DNA from: Paenibacillus ginsengihumi DSM 21568
GTDB lineage: Bacteria; Bacillota; Bacilli; Paenibacillales; NBRC-103111
Reading direction: 5' to 3'
Assembly (NCBI RefSeq): GCF_000380965.1
Contig: NZ_KB905591.1
Span: forward strand, 1-41,711
Length of the DNA stretch: 41,711 bases
Shown: positions 8,101 to 16,874 of the stretch, piece by piece
Position numbering within the stretch: the first letter of the stretch is position 1
How the letters are laid out: each line of letters begins with the position of its first letter
The notes under the pieces: model-generated
What the model was told of the DNA's origin: nothing
Databases searched by the model: none
What the model saw: the letters and a program-made list of their open reading frames with translations, nothing else
Made by a program: the position numbers and the translations under genes

Positions 8101-10843
8101 GCGTCGTGATCGGCCAGCGCATCATATCGGACACATACACAGGGTGAGATTCGACCGGCATCGGCTCTTCGACTTGTCCGGACGCGGTGAACGTCGCCTC
8201 CGGCGCATCGTTGATGACGTCGATCCAGTACAGCGCCTCGGCCGATTTGCCGTATTCGCCGGGCTCCTTGGCATAGACCTTCAGGCAGTATTTGCCGATC
8301 TTGTCCGACGAGAACGGGAAATTGTTCCCGTGATCCGATAACAGCGTCGTCGGCGAACATGTGCCGTTATTTTGGTTGTCATAGCCGTAATGGATCCGGT
8401 ACACTTCGATACCGTCGCCGTCCGGCGAGTACGATGTATTGCGCAGCTGAATCGTCTGGTTCCGCACAATCGTCTCCTGATACTGCAGCTGAGGGATTGG
8501 CGGCATATCTGGAAACACCGTTAACGTATGCTTGGCCGGCTTCAGCGATTTCAAGCCCGTGTTGTCGTATACGTGCAGCTGCAGCTCATAGGTTCCGGGG
8601 GTAGGGTATTTATCAGCCCATAATCCGCCCTTTTCGTCCCTATTGTGATCGATGGTCCGTCCGGCGACGGGAGAATAGCTTTTGTCCGTACGGAACGGCT
8701 CCGGCAGCGGCCGATTCTCTTTCACAAGCGAAGGGCCGGTAATGACCGGGATCGGGTTCGGCGGTACCACTTCCAAATATTCGCAGACCGTCAAGGAGGT
8801 GCGTTTCGTGGAGCCTGTCAGGCACACCATCTGATCCCCGGCCGGATCTGCTGTAACGAGTCCGGTAATGGTGCGTTGGTTATATGGCGGCCGTAGATTT
8901 TTCATGGTCGGAATGCTGGCCACCCAAGATGTACTCTGCGTAAAATCCCAGGACAGCTCGACGTCCATGCCTTGCGGATCGCGGGCTTTCGTGACCTTGA
9001 GCGCCACCGTTTCCCCCAGTGCGGCGCGCGTGATCGGATTGTTCAAGTCGTGGCTGTAAAACCATTTGAACTCGAGCTCGAGCGGTTCAGGCGGCGGCTC
9101 CGGACCGATGGTGAATTCTGTGGTGCCAATCGTATGCGAGTTACCGCAGTTATCCAGCACCGAGCCAAATACGTGGATTTTCCCCGAACCGATGCCGCCG
9201 GGGTACGAAAAGTTTCGGCTATCATAGAAAAAGCCGTGCGATCCATCCAGCTTGCCATTCACAACTCCATTGAAGGGCATATTCGGCGACACATGCCGGT
9301 TCCCTCTTGGGTCTTCGTAGGAAATACGAAACGTCGCTGCTTTGCAGGACGAGGCCGAATCATCGACCGTCACAATGGTCAAATTGTCATCGCCCCAAGG
9401 AATGAAAGGCTTGTCCACTTCAATCGTTCCGGTAATTTTGCCGTCGCCTCCGCCGCCGCCATCGTCGCCGCAGGAAGTTTGCGTCCGGATCGTCACCGAT
9501 TTCACGTTATTGCCCCGCGTTGCCTCGTTTTCGCCCACCGCATTGTCCTCATCGACAACGAGCGTAAATGTGATGATCGGCGAGCTGACGGTGCCGGTAT
9601 ACGTCCCGGATAGCGTGATTCCGTTTTTCATCCCCCCGGGAATCGTCTCCGTCTTCTTCACGACGCCATCCACTTTGACGACAACCTTGAACGGCTTGTC
9701 GGTCGATTCGCCGCCATTGCGGTACTTGTAAGTGAGCGTAATGGGAGCGTTGACGACGTAGCACGCTTTATCCGGCACGAGATCCGCAGCCATCAGGTCC
9801 GGCACCGTCGGCGGCTCATACGTTACATCGATGTAGGCCTGGTATTGGTAGGTGGTGCCTTTCCATTTGGCGTAGGCGTACATAAAGTAGTTACGTAATA
9901 AGCCATCTGTGCCATCGTTGTCAGGATCATCCTTATAAAATCGAGGGTTTACATCCCCATCCAACTTTAACATTGTTCGGATCATACCTTGACCGGGAAG
10001 CTTACCTTTACCGTAAGATAACGGAATGGCGTTAGTATCAGAATGTTTAGAAGCACCATAAATTTCGATGGAATCCTGTTTCAGTTTAGAACCATCTGTA
10101 ATGTCTGGAATCCCATCCTCGAGCTTAACATTGTTCTCATTCAGAAACCATTGTTCTGGACGAACCACTTCATAAGCCGTTGTTACCGCCCAGCCTTCTT
10201 TGTTATAATCCATTACCAGATCTCCACTAGCTGTTGATCCTGCCTGACCCGATTTTAAATACTGCGGGGAGTTAAATGCATACCTTAAATCGGGGCCATT
10301 GTTCGGAGCGCCGGGGGTGCGATAATCAAAAGGTTTTGTTGTATATCGATATCGTCCCACTGTGGGAATCAGGCCCGGATAAGGTGACGGATTGCCGGGA
10401 GCACCGTCAAATTCAATAGGCGTTTCCGGTGTTGCCTCCCCTCTATGTTCCCATATACGCCCTTCGGGTTGTCGGTAAATTTGGTGCCCCGGCAATGTTT
10501 CAGAGATGCCATATACGGTTGTTTCCTTTCCTCTTAGTCCAGTTACGGTGACAGTATGACCGCTTAACGTGACATTTGAGGAACTATCTACTCCGTTATT
10601 GAATAACTTGACCGAAGTTATAGTCCCTGGTATATGTGAGGAAAGATTTATCGTAAACGATTTTGTCTCCGAAGCCGAAAACTGGACGTTTACTTCGCTT
10701 TCACTGATTGCCGATTGTTCAAAGTTGTAATACAAACGCTTCGTCTCGGCCGCAGCGGCTTCTGTTGAAGAAATATAAGCAAAGGGAAGTAGTAACTCTA
10801 CAATGAAAAGAGATAGTAAGACCTTTGCGATCATCTTACGCAA
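5183..10843 (-). CDS. Giant secreted surface protein, exon 1 (N-terminal 1887 residues)
   Basis: With exon 2 the protein is 2127 residues. A signal peptide (1-33, hydrophobic core LLSLFIVELLLPFAY) leads to an N-terminal beta region. A CARDB domain follows at about 350-450 (DLMAADLVPDK...TYKYRNGGES), then a Gly/Asp linker (GDDGGGGGDG). PKD/Ig-like domains lie at about 580-880, and a long Tyr/Trp-rich region, perhaps a propeller, at 900-1320. A concanavalin/LamG-like domain follows at about 1321-1465 (NTWYTVEVMAIGSNIRIYLNG in parts), then further PKD domains. Two fibronectin-like repeats begin PPAAVLTYPNG (about 1688) and PPVAVMTFPNG (about 1794). The start appears to be TTG at 10843, since GGGGG lies 8 nt before it and too far from the ATG three codons on. 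The SLH gene stops 12 nt upstream. The protein has no SLH domain itself, so it probably depends on its SLH neighbours. The frame runs 6 codons into the intron before a stop. Confidence 0.88.
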
Positions 10844-10855
10844 AAGGCTCGCCCC

Positions 10856-11908
10856 CTATTTTTTTGCAATTTTAACTTTGTTGCCGACAACGTTAAAAGT
10901 CATACCGGTTTTAGCATGATCCTTTTCCACCGTGTAAGCGACGAATCCGGAATAAGTTCCAGGCTTTCTAAATGGAATTACTTCTGGAAGACTTTCCTTA
11001 GAGACGGTTAAAAGTCCTGTTCTATCATAAAGAGTAAAATGTTGATTGTCATATAATCGGACATTATCATCCGCTGATTCATCGACATTAACAGTAAACT
11101 TGGCCATCACCACAATATCTCGCTTTTTATCCGCTGTTTCCGGCCACCACGACTTATCGATGTAAGCCCAATAAGGATCATTCTCGTCGCTCGGATCAGC
11201 CACAATAACCTGATTCAGCGTCACCGAAGCTCCTTGACCCAGGCTCCACGTTTGCCCGATGTTTTGTGGTTGAAGTCCCAGCATTGAGTTTACATTGCTG
11301 CCGGTTTTCTCGATTTCCGCTCGAGACACAGCATATTTATCGACTTCCAGCTCTTTGCCCTCCCGAGCGTCCAAAATACGCTCGATAATCGTTACCGCCT
11401 GCGCACGAGTGGTATGGCCCATCGGCTCCAACTCGCCGTTGCCTACGCCCTGGACGATGCCGCGTTCGGTCGCTTCGAGCAGCGTTCCCTTCAGCTCCGG
11501 ATCGACTGCCTTCACTGCGTACATGGCCATCTCGGCCCGCACCATCGGCTGGTTCATGTCGCCGGGGCTAAACCTTTCATCGACAATGCCTTCCTCTCTC
11601 AGCGCCTTGATGTACGGCATGTACCAGGCATTGCCCTCCACCGTTTCCACCTTCTTGCCGATCCCTGCAGCCACAAGCTTCATAAACTGCGCCCGCGTCA
11701 CCGGCTCGTTCGGCCGGAAAGTGCCGTCCTCGAAGCCGTCAACGTATCCTTTGGCCGCTGCGTCTTTAACCGATTGCTCGAACCATTGGCCCGAGATATC
11801 CGAAAAATGGGCCGAGCTGTAGGAAGTGCCTGCGACGGCTCCCGTAATGGCGACTGCAACGATGCCGGCTGCTGTCAGTTTTTGCAGAGATGTGAATGTC
11901 TTTTTCAT
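10856..11908 (-). CDS. SLH-domain surface protein 1
   Basis: 350 residues. A signal peptide (1-36) is followed by three S-layer-homology modules at about 36-185, recognisable by FSDISGQWFE, GYVDGFEDGTFRPNEPVTRAQFMKL in pieces (DGTFRPNEPVTRAQFMKL), and TRAQAVTIIERIL. The C-terminal 150 residues form a beta-rich domain with no family I recognise. SLH modules bind pyruvylated secondary cell-wall polymer and hold proteins on the surface. The ATG at 11908 is preferred over one 7 codons upstream, because AGAGGGGA sits 10 nt before it. It is paralogous to the gene at 12234-13352 and lies directly upstream of the giant protein gene, suggesting that it anchors or displays that protein. Confidence 0.88.
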   Translation of the reverse strand: MKKTFTSLQKLTAAGIVAVAITGAVAGTSYSSAHFSDISGQWFEQSVKDAAAKGYVDGFEDGTFRPNEPVTRAQFMKLVAAGIGKKVETVEGNAWYMPYIKALREEGIVDERFSPGDMNQPMVRAEMAMYAVKAVDPELKGTLLEATERGIVQGVGNGELEPMGHTTRAQAVTIIERILDAREGKELEVDKYAVSRAEIEKTGSNVNSMLGLQPQNIGQTWSLGQGASVTLNQVIVADPSDENDPYWAYIDKSWWPETADKKRDIVVMAKFTVNVDESADDNVRLYDNQHFTLYDRTGLLTVSKESLPEVIPFRKPGTYSGFVAYTVEKDHAKTGMTFNVVGNKVKIAKK

Positions 11909-11948
11909 GGTTATATTTTCCCCTCTCATGGAATTGATTTATCGATAG

Positions 11949-12203
11949 TTATTGTTCAATTGATTCAGCCTTGCTGATCTCTCGAAGCCTTTCCTGCATC
12001 CGTACAAGTGCTGTCGTTAGTAAAATCATTTCTGACTTCATCTCGTGCGGCACTTCAGCCACGTCCATAAGGCAAGTATTGGCCCAAGACATTAGGTGCG
12101 AGGCTTTACCGATGTGAGCCAGCGCTTGAAAAATGTAATCATCCTGCTTACCGAGCTTGATAAATATCTCGTTATTCGGTTGGATCGATAGTGCTTCTTT
12201 CAT
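11949..12203 (-). CDS. Hypothetical 84-residue helical protein
   Basis: 84 residues without signal peptide or membrane segment. It is predicted by eye to be mostly helical, with Met/Leu/Ala-rich heptad-like stretches (MKSEMILLTTALVRMQERLREI). I do not recognise a family. The start at 12203 (MKEALSIQ) is chosen over an ATG five codons upstream, because GGAGG precedes it by 8 nt. It sits between two SLH genes with short gaps (30 and 40 nt), so it is probably co-transcribed with them although it appears cytoplasmic. Confidence 0.65.
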   Translation of the reverse strand: MKEALSIQPNNEIFIKLGKQDDYIFQALAHIGKASHLMSWANTCLMDVAEVPHEMKSEMILLTTALVRMQERLREISKAESIEQ

Positions 12204-12233
12204 ACTCCATACCTCCATCTCGTATCGTATTTA

Positions 12234-13352
12234 TTACTTCGCTGTAACGTATTCAACGTTTCCAATTTTCAAATACTGCGGCTGAAGCTTCCCATCCGCT
12301 GCCATCCTTTCATGGACTGCCGTCTTCTCCAAGGCGTAAAACTTCCACATCTTAAGCTGCTGCTTCGGCCTGAGGCTAAACATATGCAACGCATCGTAAG
12401 CGGCATGAGAAGCTTCTATTATGTTGCCGCTGCGGACGAATCCAAGCAGATCGGAACTGTCGTAACGCACCTTTGCATCCGCATGCTCAGTCGCTCTGAC
12501 CGTAAGCTGATACGCAACGACGTACACGTCCAATAGGTCGCCGCCTGCCTGCAGCTCCAATCCTTTCGTCAAGTATCCGTACGGCTGAGCTTCTCCCCGT
12601 GCGTAATCAAGAACAATCATCCGGTTCACGTCCACACGAAGCGCTTCGTCATAAGGCACATCTTTTGGCAAAAAAATGTCCCTCAGTCCAAAGACCACCC
12701 CCGCATTGCTGCCGATCCGATGGATCCATACGGTTTGAAGCGCATCCTTGTCCGGCACAAGGCTGCCCCCGGATCGGAGCGTCCGGACACGTTCCATAAT
12801 GACGCACGCCTGCGCCCTTGTCGTCAGTCCGTCCGGCTCAAGCTCACCGTATCCGACGCCTTGCAGCAACCCTCTTTCCACAGCTTCCTCGATCGTCCCC
12901 TCCATATCCCGATCAACGGCTCTTAATGCTACTCGCGCCATTTCGGCTCTTGTCATAGGCGCATTCATCTCTTCGGGGAGTTCTTCCATATCGACAATCC
13001 CCTCCTGCTGCAGCGCTTGGGCGTACGGCATGTACCATGCAGCGCCATCCTGCAGCTTCGCGCCTTTGCCGATTGCTGCCGCTACCAATTTCATGAATTG
13101 CGCTCGCGTCACCGGCTGATCCGGCCGAAAGGTACCGTCCTCGAAGCCGTGCAAGTATCCTTGCGCTACAGCATCGGCGATATAACGCTCGGCCCAATGA
13201 CCCGCTGCATCGGAAAAGGCGTTTGCCGGACCGGAACTCGTACTGCTGTCAAGGTGTACAGCCGCATTCGCGCCGCTTGTCAGCTGCATGACCATCGCCG
13301 CAGCGAAAGCAACCAGCGCGACCGTCCCATACTTGAACGCACGCTTACTCAT
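12234..13352 (-). CDS. SLH-domain surface protein 2
   Basis: 372 residues. A signal peptide (1-31, core VALVAFAAAMVMQL) is followed by three SLH modules at about 45-195 (FSDAAGHWAERYIADA, DGTFRPDQPVTRAQFMKL, TTRAQACVIMERV), then a 175-residue C-terminal domain with no recognised family. It shares layout and much SLH sequence with the protein encoded at 10856-11908, so the two are paralogues. The start at 13352 follows GGAGAG by 6 nt; a TTG two codons upstream would leave no room for a binding site. It appears to be the first gene of the surface operon. The region upstream holds a promoter (13664-13693), a possible terminator-attenuator (13551-13601) and repeats. Confidence 0.87.
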   Translation of the reverse strand: MSKRAFKYGTVALVAFAAAMVMQLTSGANAAVHLDSSTSSGPANAFSDAAGHWAERYIADAVAQGYLHGFEDGTFRPDQPVTRAQFMKLVAAAIGKGAKLQDGAAWYMPYAQALQQEGIVDMEELPEEMNAPMTRAEMARVALRAVDRDMEGTIEEAVERGLLQGVGYGELEPDGLTTRAQACVIMERVRTLRSGGSLVPDKDALQTVWIHRIGSNAGVVFGLRDIFLPKDVPYDEALRVDVNRMIVLDYARGEAQPYGYLTKGLELQAGGDLLDVYVVAYQLTVRATEHADAKVRYDSSDLLGFVRSGNIIEASHAAYDALHMFSLRPKQQLKMWKFYALEKTAVHERMAADGKLQPQYLKIGNVEYVTAK

Positions 13353-13385
13353 GCCCAACTCTCCTTGTTCTACGCTTGTGCTATC

Positions 13386-13550
13386 TTGAAAATAGCCCGG
13401 GCCCGCGGCCCATTTTCATCTTCTGATGGTGCCGCGCCGGCGGCATGGGCGTCTATCTTGAAAACTCGACGAAGTCCTTCGGCGAATTTTCAATACCGCA
13501 GGTGACGACCGATGACGACAGGAATCGCTTGGCACAGGCGGCCATCTTGC
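13386..13550 (+). repeat. Modular stem/linker repeat cluster upstream of SLH gene
   Basis: Two stem units joined by a linker. The first stem (13386-13418) has TTGAAAAT/ATTTTCA ends around AGCCCGGG...CGCGGC. A linker (CTGATGGTGC...GGCGTCTAT) leads to a second stem (about 13455-13492) with TTGAAAA/TTTTCAA ends around GACGAAG/CTTCGGC. A conserved tail TACCGCAGGTGACGACC then continues into GATGACG. Related units occur at 13701-13762, 14207-14240, 16516-16647, 29371-29467 and 34550-34635. See findings. Confidence 0.8.
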
Positions 13551-13644
13551 AAATAAGAAAAGCACCCCAAACAAAGGTTCGCCTCTGTCCATCGGGTGCT
13601 TCCACGATCTGACCTCTATGGGTTCCGTATGCTATAAGTTCCAT
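13453..13644 (-). CDS. Possible short leader ORF upstream of the SLH operon
   Basis: 63 codons starting MELIAYGTHRGQIVEAPDG, placed just after a good promoter (13664-13693). It reads straight through a terminator-like hairpin (13551-13601), and its last 21 codons come from the dispersed repeat at 13455-13520. The ribosome binding site is weak (AGGT). It may be a leader peptide, a small protein whose tail was replaced by the repeat, or non-coding. I recognise no family. Confidence 0.3.
   Translation of the reverse strand: MELIAYGTHRGQIVEAPDGQRRTFVWGAFLICKMAACAKRFLSSSVVTCGIENSPKDFVEFSR
13551..13601 (-). terminator. Terminator or attenuator in the SLH operon leader
   Basis: AAGCACCC pairs with GGGTGCTT, and an inner ACAGAGG/CCTTTGT stem closes on CGAA. 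On the minus strand it is followed by TTTTCTTATTT. It lies between the promoter at 13664-13693 and the SLH gene at 13352, so it would either end a short transcript or act as an attenuator. Confidence 0.6.
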
Positions 13645-13663
13645 GATGATACCTACGACCCAT

Positions 13664-13693
13664 ATTATACCTTAAGTCCTATCATTTTGACAA
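13664..13693 (-). promoter_or_regulatory. Sigma-A-type promoter reading toward the SLH operon
   Basis: On the minus strand, TTGTCA (-35, 13693-13688) and TATAAT (-10, 13669-13664) are separated by 18 nt. It points toward the leader ORF and SLH gene 2. Confidence 0.6.
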
Positions 13694-13700
13694 TTGCTAT

Positions 13701-13762
13701 CTTGAAAAATTCGACGAAGTCCTTCGGCGAAATTTTCAATACCGCAGGTGACGACCGATGAC
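13701..13762 (+). repeat. Stem/linker repeat, second copy
   Basis: CTTGAAAAATTCGACGAAG...CTTCGGCGAAATTTTCAA stem followed by TACCGCAGGTGACGACC and GATGAC. It is nearly identical to the unit at 13453-13517, about 245 bp away, with one extra base in each arm (compensating, so the stem is kept). Confidence 0.8.
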
Positions 13763-13984
13763 AAAGGCTTCGTTCGCCACTGTCTCAACAAGGACTTTTT
13801 TCCTAATTTTTAAAGAATAACCTCGTCTTCGGCAATATCCTTTCTCGTGCAAACCTATACGGTGCTGCGACAGGGATACTCAATCGGTGCCCCCCGAACT
13901 CTGCGTTAGTTGTCGAACTTCATGTTAGCGTTTGGACTCCGCGCAAAGGTTCGAACTCCGCGTTAGCGCTGCTCCTTGCCAGGC
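13763..13984. other. Intergenic stretch, nothing recognised
   Basis: No convincing gene, RNA or promoter on either strand. A direct repeat of TTCGAACTCCGCGTTAG-like text (tcgaacttcatgttagcg, tcgaactccgcgttagcg) near 13914-13970 is the only pattern seen. Confidence 0.4.
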
Positions 13985-14240
13985 TCACCCGAGCACATAA
14001 GGCGACAAATCCTGCAAAAAATGCAACTTTGCCGTATCCTTCGCCCAAAAAGAGGGGGATTGTTGTATTTTGCGCAACAATTTGGATGAGATTGGCTTCA
14101 AATCGAGGAAAATCGCCTGAAATGTTGCACATTCTACAACAATGAGCCGCGAGTACGGCCGGTTTCCCCGTTTTTGTTGTACAAAATACAACATTTGCTC
14201 ATTCTCTTGAAAATAGCCCGGGGCTCGCGGCACATTTTCA
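13985..14240. repeat. Triple GTTG/CAAC hairpin repeat, copy A
   Basis: About 256 bp similar along its whole length to 34320-34584. It carries three perfect or near-perfect hairpins with GTTGYA/TRCAAC arms at 14061-14077, 14124-14140 and 14176-14192, plus a weaker TGCA-based one near 14012-14026. It ends in a TTGAAAAT/ATTTTCA stem (14207-14240) of the other repeat family. Confidence 0.75.
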
Positions 14241-14320
14241 TCCAAGGCGGCTGGCAAGCGGTCGCGCACCGCAATGCGCGCCGAGCCAACCGGCAGAGCC
14301 GCGGCGGCGGCCGCCTTCCT

Positions 14321-15733
14321 CTAGCCGCCCGCGGCCCGGGCGGAGCGGCCCGCATCCTGGGCGTACGGCGCTTCCCACGAGCGGTATTTGTTCGGGACGA
14401 TGACCCGGAAGACGGAGCCTTTGCCGAGTTCGCTCTCCACCTCGATCCGGCCGTCGTGCGCTTCGGCGAGCGCCTTGGCGATGCTCAGACCGAGACCGAC
14501 GCCGCCGCTGAACCGCGAGCGCGATTTGTCAGCCCGATACAACCGGTTGAACACATACGGCAAATCCTCCGGACCGATGCCGATCCCCGTATCCGAGCAA
14601 AAAATGATCGTATCGTCCTCGCTGTAGCCGACACCGAGGATGACGCGGCCTCCCGCATTCGTATATTTGATCGCGTTGGAGACGATGTTGGCGATGATCT
14701 GGACCATTTTGTCCCGGTCGACCTCCGCATAGCAGGGCACGTTCGGGTTGCTGAACTGAAGGCGAATGCCTTTGCTCCGCGCCATCGATTGGAAGTTGCG
14801 GTACACGCGCTCGGCCAGCTGCACCATATTTGTCCGTTTGATGGACACGGTAAAACGGGCCGCCTCCGCCTCGGACAGCTTTTCCATGTCGTTCATAAGG
14901 CGGCTCAGCCGAATCAGCTCATCGTAGATTTCCTCCAGCCATTCCTGCTTCACTTCATATATGCCGTCGATCATCGCTTCCAGCTGGGACAGCACGGAAG
15001 TGAGCGGCGTGCGCAGCTCGTGAGTCAAATCCTCCATCAGCTGATGGCGCCAATCCTCCTGCTTCTTCAGCTCGCGGGACAGCTCGTTGAGCGTTAGCGC
15101 CAGCTGCCTGACCTCCTCAGGACCCTTGACCTCCGCCGACTCGTTCCAATGCCCCTGACGTATTTTCATCGCTGTGCTCTGCAGCCGCTCCATATGCGCC
15201 GACAGCAGCCGGGACACGTAATAGCTGATGCCGACCGAGACGAGGACGATGAGAGCGAACAGCCAGGCCGAGCGCGTCCGCATCGTCTGGCGGTAAGCGA
15301 CGACGTTCGGATCGAGCTCGTTAAGCGATTTCAAGTACCCGATCTTAAGCAGGCCTTGGCTTTCTCCCTTGGAGATGAGCGGATATTCCTGAATAACGAT
15401 ATTTTCGTCCTCGTTCACGCGGCTCAGCATATCGAACCATGGCGGTCCACCGTCCGGAGGCCCGTAGCTGATCAGAATGCCGTACAGCGTCGCGCGGCGG
15501 TTAAGCCACAGCTTCTCATCTCCCGTATAGGGACCGACCTCCAGATGCTCGTTGCGCATGTCGTCCATCATTTTAAAAGCGTTGAGAGTCAGCTGTTCCC
15601 GCTGATAGCGCTCAAATACGTTTTCCCAGTTAAAATTGTAAGCGGATGCAATGATAGCAATAATGAGCAAAAAGCTTCCCTGGAGCACCAGAAACAGCAC
15701 GACGTTCATTTTGCGCAGCAGGCGGACGATCAT
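14321..15733 (-). CDS. Sensor histidine kinase (OmpR-type partner)
   Basis: 470 residues. The order is: membrane segment (about 10-32), an extracellular sensor region of about 130 residues, a second membrane segment (about 160-180), HAMP, HisKA with the phosphorylation site DLTHELRTPLTS (His about 238), and HATPase_c with NIVSNAIKYT, DTGIGIG and GVGLGLSIAKALAEAHDG. It autophosphorylates in response to an unknown signal and passes phosphate to the regulator encoded just upstream. Start 15733 is chosen because it follows the regulator's stop by 4 nt with GAGGAGGGA just before it. A longer frame upstream only overlaps the regulator gene. The target genes are not evident; the next operon on the same strand is the surface operon. 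Confidence 0.93.
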   Translation of the reverse strand: MIVRLLRKMNVVLFLVLQGSFLLIIAIIASAYNFNWENVFERYQREQLTLNAFKMMDDMRNEHLEVGPYTGDEKLWLNRRATLYGILISYGPPDGGPPWFDMLSRVNEDENIVIQEYPLISKGESQGLLKIGYLKSLNELDPNVVAYRQTMRTRSAWLFALIVLVSVGISYYVSRLLSAHMERLQSTAMKIRQGHWNESAEVKGPEEVRQLALTLNELSRELKKQEDWRHQLMEDLTHELRTPLTSVLSQLEAMIDGIYEVKQEWLEEIYDELIRLSRLMNDMEKLSEAEAARFTVSIKRTNMVQLAERVYRNFQSMARSKGIRLQFSNPNVPCYAEVDRDKMVQIIANIVSNAIKYTNAGGRVILGVGYSEDDTIIFCSDTGIGIGPEDLPYVFNRLYRADKSRSRFSGGVGLGLSIAKALAEAHDGRIEVESELGKGSVFRVIVPNKYRSWEAPYAQDAGRSARAAGG

Positions 15734-15737
15734 CCGA

Positions 15738-16454
15738 TCATCCCTCCTCTTCCTTCCCGTCCGGCATCGCCGAGAAACGGTAGCCCGCTCCGACCAAGGT
15801 GACGATATATTTCGGCTCGCCGGGATCCTCTTCAATTTTTTTGCGCAAATTTTTCACATGCGTATCGATCGAGCGGCTGTCGCCCTGAAAGCGGTAGCCG
15901 AGCACCTGCTGGGTCAGCTCGCTGCGGCTGAACACCTTGCCGGGCCTAGAGACGAGCACGGTCAGCAGCTTGAACTCGGTCGTCGTGAGATTGACGCTCG
16001 TCCCGCGAACGACCGCCGTTCCCGCTTCCAGATTGACGACGAGCTGTCCGCGATCGAACGTCAGCACGCCGGGATTGCTCGTCTCAGGCGTGTAGCGGTT
16101 GATCCGGCGCAGCAGGGCATGAATGCGGGCGATCACTTCCTTGACCCTAAACGGCTTCATGATATAATCGTCCGCACCGAGCTGCAGCCCTTGAATCGTG
16201 TCCGCTTCGCGCGACTTCGAGGTAATCATAATGATCGGCACGACCGATTGCTTGCGAATTTCCCGGCATACCTCCTCGCCCGGGAGCCCTTCGATCATCA
16301 GATCAAGCAGTACGACCTGGTATTCGTTCGCCGCGAACAACCGAAGCGCTTCATGGCCGTCCGAAGTGTAATCGGCCTCCCAGCCTTCGTTCTTGAGATA
16401 GGCGATCAGCACTTCGCGAATCTTCGGCTCGTCTTCCACCAGCAAAATGCGCAT
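15738..16454 (-). CDS. OmpR/PhoB-family response regulator
   Basis: 238 residues. The receiver domain (1-115) has the acidic pocket (EDE at 7-9), phospho-acceptor Asp51 (VVLLDLM), Thr78 and Lys100 (IMKPF). The C-terminal winged-helix domain (about 130-232) has the typical TEFKLLTVLVSRPGKVFSR and SIDTHVKNLRKKIEEDP. It is a DNA-binding partner of the kinase encoded downstream in the same operon. GAGGGGG lies upstream of the ATG. The operon promoter was not identified; the region before it is occupied by a repeat at 16516-16647. Confidence 0.95.
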   Translation of the reverse strand: MRILLVEDEPKIREVLIAYLKNEGWEADYTSDGHEALRLFAANEYQVVLLDLMIEGLPGEEVCREIRKQSVVPIIMITSKSREADTIQGLQLGADDYIMKPFRVKEVIARIHALLRRINRYTPETSNPGVLTFDRGQLVVNLEAGTAVVRGTSVNLTTTEFKLLTVLVSRPGKVFSRSELTQQVLGYRFQGDSRSIDTHVKNLRKKIEEDPGEPKYIVTLVGAGYRFSAMPDGKEEEG

Positions 16455-16515
16455 CGTTCATCCCCCTCAGCATAACTTGCTCGCCGTACGATCCGTTACT
16501 TGTAGTATCTATTCT

Positions 16516-16647
16516 TGTGACGACCGATGACGCAGGAATCGCTCGTCATAGGCGTCCATCTTGAAAATTTGGCGGTTTCCGCCGACAAAATTTCAATACC
16601 GAAGGCGACGACCGATGACGCAGGAATCGCTCGTCATAGGCGTCCAT
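16516..16647 (+). repeat. Tandem one-and-a-half copy of the stem/linker repeat
   Basis: The linker text GACGACCGATGACGCAGG...CATAGGCGTCCAT (41 nt) occurs twice without a mismatch, at 16518-16558 and 16607-16647. Between them is a stem with TTGAAAATTTGGCGG/CCGACAAAATTTCAA ends. It contains an internal ATGACG/CGTCAT hairpin in each linker. It sits upstream of the response regulator gene. Confidence 0.85.
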
Positions 16648-16707
16648 ACGCGTATATTCATTCGGATCGGATCGCCGGAAAGGCCGGCGCAGGCAAAGCG
16701 GGAGCAG

Positions 16708-16784
16708 CGGATTTGCGGAGCGTGATTGGCCGGTGTCCGTCCCCGTCCTGCCATGCTTCATCGCAATAACACCCCGCAAATCCG
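16708..16784. repeat. Widely spaced perfect inverted repeat
   Basis: CGGATTTGCGG (16708-16718) is exactly complementary to CCGCAAATCCG (16774-16784), 55 nt apart. It could be a long hairpin or the ends of a tiny non-autonomous element. The rest of 16648-16820 holds nothing else recognisable. Confidence 0.5.
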
Positions 16785-16820
16785 TTACTGCCGCCCGATG
16801 AAGAACAAAAACAAGGGAAA

Positions 16821-16843
16821 GCCTGACAGGAAGTCTGTCAGGC
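16821..16843 (-). terminator. Terminator of the eight-gene ABC operon
   Basis: GCCTGACA/TGTCAGGC stem with a 7-nt loop. On the minus strand it is followed by TTTCCCTTGTTTTTGTT. It lies 31 nt past the stop of the last permease gene. Confidence 0.9.
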
Positions 16844-16874
16844 ATCCTTCATTTCCATATTAGCGGGCTTTGCC

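Noticed and set aside
13920..14269. Small proteins on the minus strand of the hairpin repeat (similar ones at 34151-34612)
   Set aside because: The two copies share protein-like similarity only because the DNA repeat is shared. No binding site or family; hairpins explain the conservation better.
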